Below are positions 21,733-32,500 of a stretch of 64,000 nt of DNA, one piece after another. The stretch is taken from positions 2,666,001-2,730,000 of the forward strand of contig NW_020825706.1 of the NCBI RefSeq assembly GCF_003286085.1, read 5' to 3'. Both the position numbers and the translations under genes were made by a program. Origin of the DNA: Drosophila persimilis (taxonomy: Eukaryota; Arthropoda; Insecta; Diptera; Drosophilidae). The notes below the pieces were generated by a model. That model did no database searches. It saw nothing but the letters and a program-made list of their open reading frames with translations, and was not told where the DNA came from. Numbering within the stretch: position 1 is the stretch's first letter; every line of letters starts with the position of its first letter.

Positions 21733-24700
21733 AACTGTAGAGTTGCGGTGTCCGCAGCAACTCAAAACGTTCCCCCTCGTTTCTATTCTAAAAGAGCAAA
21801 ATACATAAAAATACATGTTTCTCTATTCCAAATGAATAAATAACATACAAAAAGCACAGTTTTCTCTACTAAAACAATAAAATACACAAAAGAGTACATG
21901 ATTTCCTCTTTTTAACAAAGAAAAAATATAGAAAACTCAAGTTCAAAGCATTTTTAACCCAAATAAACTTCATTTGAGGTAAATGAAGGGCAATATATAG
22001 CCTTTTGTGGACTGGGAAGGTCTTTCCATATGTTTTCTGCAAGTTTGGGTCTTGGAAAACCCCGAGAAAGTACCCAGAAAAGACTATATATGTATGACTA
22101 AGAATATCCAACAAATATCTGCCATCGAAGCACCATTCAATATTCCCAAAATTATTGAATCCATAAATAGTTTCGTTAGCCCTTTTTGTACCATTACTTC
22201 CCTTCAATTATGGCCTATAAATACCCATAAATAACTTTGTTATCCCTGCTAAAATCCCCGCAACAATCCAGAAATCTGCTCGTAAAATCCCATCTCATAA
22301 CCATCAAAAATCTATCCCCAGAACAGATACCGTGTCTGTCGTCTTTTCTGTGTATCGCAATTGCAGTTTTAACCTTTTGGAGTGGCCGCAGAGCCGCACC
22401 CCTGATGGCCTTTCGCTTTGCTTTTACTTTCACTTGTACTTTCTTTTTTCCAACCCCCGCGACAAGGCGGCGTGTCCCCCGTGTCACCTTTTTTGTGGCT
22501 GTCGAAGTCGCAGTCGAAGAGAAATCATAATCAGGACACGTGCTGCCGTTCATTGTTTCGTTTCTTTTATTTACTTTACCCCCCGCCCGCCAGCCTTTCA
22601 AATTGTCAAAGTTTTTCCGGTGGGGCGGGGGTGGGTAGTGAGATGGGGGCCGCCTTCTAACTACTTTCTTTGGAGCTGCTGCTTTTCGTTTCCGCTTTTG
22701 GCTTTTATGGGATGCTTTTTATTTAGTCAATGACTTTGACGTCGTCGACAACTTTAATCGAATACAATTTCTGGTGCAGACACCGACCCTGCCCCAGACC
22801 CTGCCCCAGAGGTGAGGCATGCCTCTCTGCGGAACGGTTGGAAGGTGTGCGCACGCGTTTCGCTTAATGCCGCGTAAATTGTTTCACAGCCAGGCCCCAA
22901 AAACTTTTGCACATTTCTCGCGTTTAGCCGAACATTTACATATTAACCCGTAGACTCCCCTTCCGCCCCTCCCCTCCCCTCCCCTCCCCTCTCCACCCCC
23001 CACTAGACCAGCAGAAAAGAGAGCCTGCGAGCCTTTACCCGGGAGAGAGCTTCGCTAGGGTCCAAAAATAGTTTTCAATTAGTGTTGGGGCCGGGAAAAC
23101 TTTTCTGCTTTGCTCAGCCCAAAAAAGTATGCGCATTTTTATTGGTACATACTATTCTGCTTTATCTCTTAGCCAAAAGAAGTTATGGGCCAAATTACAG
23201 CCCAGCAGAGAGGGCGGAAGAGGCGGCAGTATCTTTGTATCTTCTGTTGGGCAATATTTGGCCATCTATTTCTTGGACTTCTTTCATGAATCAGTGGCCT
23301 ATATTTTATCGTTTTTTGTGTACCTTTTCTTGGGGTTATAAATCTTAAAAATATTAAGTAAACACAGAAACACACATGTGGCAGTGTGGCAGTACATTTC
23401 GCATCTAAATTTGAATTTATCGCCTGCTGCCCCGAGCATTAGTTGAACGCTAGAAAGAATGCCACAGCCACAAAGGCAGGCAGGAGAGCGGATCCTGGCG
23501 AGGCTTAACTGCTCTGGAGCCTTCGGGATGAAATAGGACTAAAAGTTAAATGGAAATCTATGGCTTTGTGGCTTTGCAAGGCCAAAGGGGTTGCTGCAAA
23601 ACGGCAAAGGAAACCCATAATAATATTATAAGCTGCAGCAGGAGCACCAGCGGCTGGAGGGGTGAAGAGGGGGGAAATACGATTATGCATGAAAAAAAAA
23701 TAAAGGTGAAATATGATGTAAAATGAAAGTCAAATACAAGAGAGGCCAAAGAATGGAATGAATATGTGGACTATCAGAAAGAAAGACAAAACAGGGAGAG
23801 ATAAGGAAAGTACAGAGAAGATTTTCTGCAAGAGAAAAACTCAACACAAAAAATAAAATTTCAGAAAAAAAGGAGAAAAAAAAACAGAATTTCCAGGAAA
23901 AAAAGAAAAGAAAAAAGAGAAAAAAAAACAGAATTTCTAGAACAGAAAGAAACAGATGGAAAACTAAAAAGAGCTGCAGGGAAAATAGGATTAAACTATG
24001 ACATAAAGGAAAAGTGGTTTGAAAATCCATGTTCAAAAAAGAAAAATAGAAGAAAAGAAAAAAAAGGATTAGAAAAACATATTAAAAATATCAAGAACTA
24101 AAAAAAATACATACACTGTTTCTTTTCCAAGTTCTTAATTTTTTTGTACTTTTCAAATAAAAGAAAAAAAATTATAAACTAGAAAAATATACATCAATTG
24201 TATTCTCTTTCAAGTTCTTATTCTTTTCCTTTCACATGGTTTTTTGTTAAATGGAATTAAAAATAACTGCAGCAAAGAATTAAGAGAAAATCCATATTAA
24301 ATAAAAAAAAAAAAATAGAAAACAAATATTTAAAAAAAACGTGAATTTTGTAAAATAAGCTAGGTTAAGAGTTTTAACTCTTTCATCGTTGCACATAAAT
24401 GAATAAATAAATATATTCTTTTCCAAGTTCTTCCTTTTTTTTCCTTTCAAATGTTTCTTTTTTAATGCTACTAAAAATGACAGAAGGAAAGAATGAAAGG
24501 AAAATCAATGTTAAATAAAAAGAAAAATAGAAGAAAAAAATATTAAAATAATCGGAGACTAATAATCTTATTTTTTTTTTCTTTCAAATGTTTTTTTTTT
24601 AATTGGTAGTGCGGGGAAAAGGAGTTCAGCTCTAAAGCAACAAAGAGCAGAAGGACCTAAACAGGAGCTTTAGAATCAGCAGAAGGACTTGCGAAATCCC

Positions 24701-25249
24701 AAATAAAATAAGAGTGGTTTAAAGGAAAAAATAAGTTAGAAACCAGAGACAGAAGACCAGGAGTGACAGAATAAAAGCCCGAAAATCGAACAGAAAGAAA
24801 GACTGGTGCGGAAAAACGAGCCAGCCAGAGTGAAGCCAGAGAAAATGGAGTTAAGTACAAGGCCAAGACAGGGCCAAGAGAGAGAGGGAGAGAGAAAGCA
24901 CTGTTACCTTGTTTCCTATGAAGTTCCTTTTGAAAAGTTCCTTTGACAACTGATTGGTGTGGCAAAATCACTCCAAAAATTTCTAACAAATGTCAGAGAC
25001 CACCCCACAAGCTACGAAAAAACCCTGCCACACACAATTGCAGCCTTGTTAGACGTCAAACGAAGGAAACGCAACTCCAAGCACAACTGTACTTCCTGTA
25101 CTTTCGCACTTTGGCAACATCTTAAGAGAAAACACTGAGAGAAATGTATAAATACACAAATATGTATTGTCTATCCAGCAATGAGCAACAGCAACAGAAG
25201 AATGCTGCAGTCTTTCGGCTGGAAACAGGGCGTAACTGTATCCCACATC
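21733..25249. other. Gene-free DNA with AT-rich and purine-rich repeats
   Basis: From 21770 to 21930 a ~60-bp A/T-rich unit recurs. From 23690 to 24640 purine-rich AGAAAAA sequence includes a duplicated GAAAAAAAAACAGAATTTC block (about 23875-23940). Pieces carrying TTTCCAAGTTCTT-like words recur near 24125, 24210, 24418 and 24575. No gene is supported. Phenylalanine-rich open frames on the minus strand are products of these purine tracts. Confidence 0.55.
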
Positions 25250-25696
25250 CTACGAGACGGGTGGGTCCTTTGCCTTTTCCTTCTGAAGGAGGCCCACTCT
25301 ACGCCACTCCTCTTCGGTTTTCTTGGGAGCGCAACCCCAATCACGAGCCTTAAACACAGGATTGACGTTTGGAACTATCAGTAGAGCCGTACTGGGATCC
25401 ATTGGAGTTGGCGACCCTCGATATCTGCCGCCATTTGGGCCCACCCAAGATTTCTTGTCCTCTTGCATGGCGATTGTCGCGAGGACCAAACGGGGATGCC
25501 ATTTCTCCACGTCGTACAGGCGGGCGAAGCGGGACTGCAGCAGAAAGAATGGCTCCCCGGGGTTCTTGTACGTCTTGGGGTACAGCAGCCAGTACTTCCA
25601 GCCGGTCTTCGATGCAGTCTTCTTGGTGGCACTCTTTTGGGTTTGTTGCCCTTCGGGCTGTGGGTCGCTCGGTGTCGACTGGTCGTTGGTGAACAT
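25250..25696 (-). CDS. Uncharacterised single-exon protein, 148 aa
   Basis: The frame opens further upstream on the minus strand, but the ATG at 25694-25696 is preferred because the sequence from there has mixed composition and balanced codon use, while the upstream extension looks like untranslated DNA. The protein is basic overall. Residues 1-32 are polar and low in complexity (Ser, Thr, Pro, Gln, Lys). A central part rich in Trp, Tyr and Phe follows (GWKYWLLYP, then YDVEKWHPRLVLATIAMQ), then a Gly/Pro stretch and a charged Lys/Glu tail. No signal peptide, membrane helix or named domain is recognised. It is divergent from Naam, whose start codon is 859 bp away, so both may use the intervening DNA as a promoter region. 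Small intronless basic proteins of this type in flies are often testis-expressed; that is inference. TAG at 25250-25252 ends it. Confidence 0.7.
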   Translation of the reverse strand: MFTNDQSTPSDPQPEGQQTQKSATKKTASKTGWKYWLLYPKTYKNPGEPFFLLQSRFARLYDVEKWHPRLVLATIAMQEDKKSWVGPNGGRYRGSPTPMDPSTALLIVPNVNPVFKARDWGCAPKKTEEEWRRVGLLQKEKAKDPPVS

Positions 25697-26554
25697 TTTT
25701 ACTCCTAAGTATGCTTGCCTCACCGACTCCCAACACAGACTGAGATTTCGTTCCAAAATTTGTCCTACATTTAATTCCAGGCTTCCCAGATGTGTACCTT
25801 TTGCTTTTCTTTCAGTGTGGATTTTTGTGCTTGCTTCCCCGCCGCCACATATGCCCCACATGGCACACACAAAAAGTGATGGAGTTTCTGTAGCCCGCAT
25901 TTCGAGGCTAAATGTCGAAAACTTTCAGGGGGAAAAAGGAAAACCCTCCGCCCCAAACCCACGATTTGCAGAACAATGAACACTGTTTTTTTGCTTTTTT
26001 TTTGATTAGGAAAAACGCCAAGCCCGCGTCAGGTAATCGTCTGCTGCCTGCCACAAAAGGCGGGCTCAAGTGTGGGGGCAGATGTGGGTGTGGGCTGTGG
26101 GCTCTCTACTGATGAAAATCAAATAAATAAAAAACTAAACCACAAGATGACGTCGTTGCCATGACGAATGTGAATGTGAATGTGGGTGGCGGATCGGTGT
26201 TTTTTTGTTAATTCGATAAATCTATGGCCATCGAAAGCGCGAATGCCAGAGAAAAACGCAAAGGCGAGAGCTCGAGGCTTTCAGTAGCTGAAAGTCGTTC
26301 GACTAGAGCGGGGCTAAGACCCAGTGGAAGAGAGATAGAGACAGAGAGAGAGAGAGCGTGTAACGAGTGTCGCCCACGAGTGTGCTCAAGTGTGTATCTA
26401 TGTGTGTGTTTGTTATTATTGATGGCTTCACCTTTAACATTGCAGCAGCAGCAGCAGCAGCAGAAGCCCCTCATTAGTGAGCAGATACAGCACACTCTCA
26501 CCGCGTGAGGCAAGTGGCAAGAGAGATAGAGGGAGAGAGGCACATCACATCGTT
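25697..26554. promoter_or_regulatory. Divergent promoter region and Naam 5' leader
   Basis: This 858-bp gap separates the start codons of the minus-strand 148-residue gene and Naam. From about 26220 the sequence gains GA-rich and GAGAGA words (26335-26360) and a CAG tract, and runs without a clear acceptor into the Naam ATG at 26555, so part is probably 5' untranslated exon. No TATA box is convincing on either strand. Exact start sites cannot be read from sequence. Confidence 0.45.
26441..26465 (+). repeat. (CAG)n microsatellite in the Naam leader
   Basis: Seven to eight CAG units lie about 90-110 bp upstream of the Naam start codon, probably inside its 5' untranslated region. Confidence 0.9.
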
Positions 26555-29500
26555 ATGGACTCACCTACACCGCCAATTGTCATCGAGGATTCAAACGGTT
26601 CAGCAATGGATGCCTGTTTCACGGCATTCGACAAGGACGGGTACGTATTCGCGGGGGAACTGGCCACCATTTTTCATTCATAAAATATTCTTTTTTTAAA
26701 TTATATAATTTCACAAAATTTAACTTTGTTTTTGTGCGCAAAATTATATAATTACCTTTAAATAATTGCCTTAAAAAATAATATCAAATATTCTTTCACG
26801 AACCGACCGCAAAGTAAATTATCATTAACAAAATATGCAGGCCAGAAAATGCAAATAAATAATTCCGAAAATGCCGCACAGTTTCAAATAAACATTCGGG
26901 AAAATAAACACAAACATTCCATTCAGAATATTTCGTGTTAAAACCAAATAAATCCCTGAAAATGAAGCAAATTAACGCACGCCCCTTGCTCCTGGTTTTA
27001 GAGTGTTTTGTGGACCGCAAGAGTAGCAGGAAAAAATCGAGAAAAAAACCTGTAATTTATTTGATTAAAACTCTAAAAGGGAGGCCCAATACCATGGCCA
27101 GAGACCGGAATTCATTCGCCTATAAATGGACATGAATTAATTCTAATTGACATTTTTAAATGTTTTACAATCAGCGAATCAATGAATGCCATAAACGGCG
27201 GAAATAATAAATAATACCCATGGATTCGCGAGAATATGTGCTAAAAAAACGAAAGTTTCAACAGAAAAAAAGAATGAAATTAAATGAAAAATGAAAGTTT
27301 CTGCAGAAAAAAATATATATACATATAATAAAAGCAAAAAAATGTAAAGCAATTTAAGTTCGGGAATGCCTAAATAAAATATATACATTTTTATTATTAA
27401 AATTCCTACAAAATGATAAAGAAGTAAGCCTTAAGGCAGTATGAATAGTGATGTTCTTACTAAAGTTTTTTAATGCGATAAAAATCAAGAAAATGTGAGG
27501 AAAATGAAAATAGGGCAAGGGCTTGCTTTTAAATTTATTAAACATTTTTCTTAATGAAAAAATGCATAAGAAAACAAGAAAAAAGTGTTTAAAAATTAAA
27601 TAAAATTTCTTACTGAAAAAAAAGAGAAAATAATGAACAAGAAAATGTTTGAAAACTAATGAAAATTTCCTAAATATAAAAAACAGCATAAGAAATGATA
27701 AAAAAAATGTTTGAATATTAAAGAAAATTTCATAATTAAAAAAATGCCAAAGCAATGAAGAAGAAAGTGTTTAAAAATAATTGAAAAGAGTCTCAAGTTT
27801 GAGATAAAGTATTGTAATGATTAATTTACATAAAATTCCTAGGGAATGATAGATCATGGGTAGAGCAATGATAGATTAAACTCTAAAGAAGGGCCCCCAA
27901 AATGAAATAAAAGTCCCGAAAAAAACTAATGAATAAATCCCAAAGTTCTCTTCAACTTACACACACCCTACATCCCTCCCTCCGCGCCATTAATTACCCA
28001 AAACTTTCGTTAACCTTTTGAACTCTTATCTAAAATGCCTTTTCCCTGTTCCCTTTGCAGAGATGACCGCCTGAATCTCGCTGAATTTTCGGTAATCTGC
28101 CGCGCGCTGTTCCGCAACGACAAGGGACACATCTACGATGTGCCGCCGGAGCGCCTCGAGCAGATATTCGCCGTATTCGATACGAATGCGGACGGGCATA
28201 TCGATAGGGAGGAGTTTAAATTCTGTTGGAATCAATGGATAAAGACGGTAAGCAGCACACTACCCTTCCCAATCCTCTCTTTTGGTACAGTTTTTATGCC
28301 TTTTGCTATCTCATTTCTGGCTGTCATTCCCCTTCTCTTTCCTGGTACATATTGCCCCTCTCGTTTGTGATGGCAGGGCAAGCCATTTCGTTCTATCGCT
28401 CTGTTCCCATCTCTTGTTTGCTGTTCTTCTTCATTCTGTTCTCAGATCTTTCATTCTATCTGCTCCCATCTCCCAACTCCCAACTTCTGTTCCCATCTGC
28501 CATCTAAGAGTTTCTGCTTCTACTTTCTGTTCCCACACCATTCCTTTAAACTGTTCCCACCCTCTGTTCTGCTTATTGCTCTATCTCCCCACCCACTTTC
28601 TGTTCCCCGAATCTTTTTGTTCTGCTATCTCCTGGCCCATCTCTCTTTTCTCCTGCTCCTCTCATTCGCTGCCCCCTCCCCAACTCCCTTTTTACACTAT
28701 TTATGAATTCCTGTTGTTGTGGCTAACGTTTTTGGGCTGTGATTATTCAGTGATTCATATCCGGGGACTCGTAAAATCATAAAAAATGTGATAATAAAAT
28801 ATTTGTCAACATGTTTCCCGGTCGAGCCACACAACCACCCAACAGCCCCCCAACCACAAATACACGCACACGGGGACACACACGAACAGCACAAGGCAGA
28901 GAGAGGCATAAGAGGAGGTGGGTGGGGCTAAAATTTTGCAATCAAAGTGGCCGAGTACTCGGATTGTGTGTGTAATTCAATCCTGATCAGAGGGGGGCAT
29001 TCGTCGTCTCCCTCCCACCGCTTTTCAGGGGGATTGAGGATGCAAAATGTCGCTTACAGCGAATGTCACACGTCATGGGGGGATTGCTTTCATCATCATT
29101 TCCATTTCCATTTCCATGCCCATGCCCATGCCCATTCCCTTTCCAGCATTTCCATTCCGCATTTCGTGTGTGGCATCCACATCATCATCGTCAGGCGGCT
29201 CTGGTGCTGCGACTGCCACTGGCCTGTCACGAAGTAGCAGTGGCAGCCGTGGCTGTGGCAGAGTCAGAGGCAGAGGCAGCAGCGTATGCAAATGTGATAA
29301 TCTGATGCCCGGGACCGCTGTTGCTGCCACAAATTTCCCTGGCCAGACGCCGCACGTAAAGTGATAAAAATGCGTGACAAATAAAATGCCACAGAGCACT
29401 CGCCAAAGAAAAGGAGCGGAACGGAACGGAAGGCAAAAATATGTTTCGAAAGCAGCGAAAAATATCGGATGGGGCCAGGCAGAGACTGCATTCAAGAGAG

Positions 29501-32500
29501 TTCTATGGATATTAAAAAAATGCTAAAGCAAAGGAAAGGGCGAAGGGAAATTTTTCAAATAATTTTATTGTAGTCTATGACTTTTCTCCACATCTCCATT
29601 TCCCTCTTTCATGCCGTTCATACAACTTTGTTCTGCCACAGTCACTGCCATAAAATTGCGTACGTGATGCCAGAAGGACTTCTTTATTTGTTAGGACTTC
29701 GGCTTCAGCATTGGCAGCAGGCCTGGCCCAGGACTTGGACAACTTTAAGCTACTTGAAACCGTAGCAAAGTTTTCCATTCCCATTTCCATTTGTCAAGAA
29801 ATCAAAGTTTATTAAGGCAATGGAAAATGTCTATATTTAGGGTTTTATTTGTGGCAAAAGTTGAGGATTGAAGGACTTAAAATAATTGCCAGATTTTGCG
29901 GCACATCTTGGCGTTGCGTACCGAAAAATGATTGATTTCAGTTTGAAAATTTGTAAAAAATACTTGAATATTTCTGTAAAATTCTTAAACTCAAGAAAAA
30001 TACTTCTTTTGTATTTAAGATATTATATTGGTTGCCAATTTTCATCAAAAATACGAATAGCATTGGAGTTTGAATTTTCACTGAATTTTCTACTGAGAAA
30101 AAATACTAAAATATTTTTGGAAATTTATTAAAAATATTTGTTCATTCAAAAAAATGATTGATTATTAAAAAATGATTGATTTCTCTTTCATATATCTTTG
30201 GAAAATAACAATATATTTTTGGGAATTAATTAAAAATACAGAAACAACTTTTTTTCCTATAAATATTAATCGATTTCCCTGTAAAAATATTTATAAATAT
30301 AATACTTGGAAAAAAAAGATTCCATTAAATTCCTTGAAATCATTTTCCACAGAATACTCGTACATTTCATGGGATAAACCATCACAAAAGCATATATATC
30401 CTTATTTATCCCATTTGTAATACAGAGATGTCAACTTTGATGGCCACCTCCTCCTCCGCCCCGCCGCCTGCCCTCTGCATACAAAATTATTACGTATACG
30501 CATTGTGTGCCGACCTGCCTGTTGAGCTGATTCGCCCTGGCTCTCTCACGTCTGTCACACGCGACAAATTATTTCGCGAAACGAGAAAAAATAATAATAA
30601 TAATAATAATGGGTTTTTTTCTTGTTTCTTCATACGCGTGCAAATATATTTGATATGGCATTTAGCCCGCCCAGCGTCCGACCCCGCCTTAAATTGTGTA
30701 ATATTGTATAAAAAATTTATTAACGCATAAAAAAAAACCGACAGCTCGCAGGATGCGAATGAAAATCTTCCCGGCAGCTGATATTGTAATAACGGGCAAC
30801 ACTTAAAAAAATGACAGCCACCCCACAGACCCAAAAGAGTGGCAGTTTTTTGCCCCAAAACAACAACAAAAACAAAAAAGAGAAATGCTGCCTGGCCTGG
30901 GCCCCATAAAATTGACTTTTGTTTGTATTTCCGCATGAATTGCATAAATGGTAATTTTGCAGTTTAATGTTTGCGTGGAAACGAGAGGAAAAACAAGCCG
31001 CCGAAAAATTTGCATAATAAACAAATCAACCGATAGACGTAGGAGGAGGTGGGGCTTTTTTTGGCGCTTAGAATTATGGCAGAAACGAGAGACACTCAGA
31101 AAGACAGAGAGACAGCCGTATGGCTGTGTGGAAATTAAATAAACGCATAAATAGAACATTAACGCCATAAATCATTTGCATTTGCGGCTCCTCTCTATAT
31201 ATACATATATACATCTCCTGTATCTGTATTTGTATCTGCATTGCATTTCGATTGAAGTGTGTTCGACGGGAAACGGAAATGGAAATGGCAAAGGCAAATT
31301 TATGGAAATAATAATAATAATAACCGAAAGCAAAATGTCCGCCTGCCAGCCCCATGATTTCCGCGCGTGTCCAGAATTTCTGTTTCAATGAATACCCGAA
31401 TAAAAAAGGTAAAATCTTGATTTATAAACGGCGAGGGGGGGGGGGGGGGGTCCAGAGCCGCTTGATGTTTTCATTGTGTGTGTGTGTTTGTGCTTAATTT
31501 ATGTGCTTAAATGTGCAGAAAATGCACAGGGCTACGGTGCCGTCTCTGAGTGCTTCAGTGGTTTTCCATTTTCCAAAGAGAGACAGAGAGGGAGACTGTG
31601 TCCTGGGGCGTGAAATGCTGCGGTTTTCAGTGAACGTTTTTTGATGAGGGACCTGCGGCTTGGGGCTTTCTTGGGACTGCCCTTTTCTATAAATAATACC
31701 AACATATACCTAAATAATTAATTGACAAAACGGTAAAAGGGGGAGGAGGCAGGAGGCAGGAGGCACTTTATTTAATGCGAATCTACTTCTTTTGTTCTGC
31801 GACTCAATTGACTCAAAAAAGGACGATTCCCTGCCCCCTTTGCTGCTGTCTCCTGTTGCCTTTTTTTCGTAAATATTTCATTTTGTTTAAACTGCTTTTA
31901 TTTCGTGTATAATAAATTTATGGCCACCTACACACCTGGGAGTCCCTTTATGTGTGTGTGGCATGCCACATATATCATACCAGGCAGCAGGCAAGGCACA
32001 TCATCATATAGTTCATTGAACCCCCCGCCCCTTCCTGCCTCCTGGCGGGCTCTCAAAAATCCAGCAGCAAGAGCCTTAAGTGTCTTACAATGTCTACCGT
32101 TAATCTTGCCACAGATATATGTGGCACACACACACACACACACATATATATGCTTCTTTATAATGTCTACATTTCATAAGGCATTTTTTTTGTTCGTTCT
32201 CTTTGCTTTGTTACGCACCAACACCGCGAGAGGAATGGCAGGAGGGGGCAGTGGAGGGGGCACGGCAGCCAAAAAAGTCTTCGCCCATGCAACTTCTCTG
32301 CTCAGCAAGCGGAAAATAATATCTTGCTATAAATTTCGCTTAGTTTTTCCTCCTCCTGTGAGCTTAATTTTCCACTGACCCATCTCTGGGCTCTCTGGGC
32401 TCTCTGGCCTCTCCGGCTTTTCCCCAAACGGGACCCAGCACTGCCTCACCTCTCGACTGTCGACTGATGAAAGTTTAACGACCAAAGTTGACACGCTGCG

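Noticed and set aside
23683-24036. Phe/Leu-rich minus-strand frame of 117 codons
   Set aside because: It derives from A/G-rich repeats (GAAAAAAAACAG) on the plus strand.
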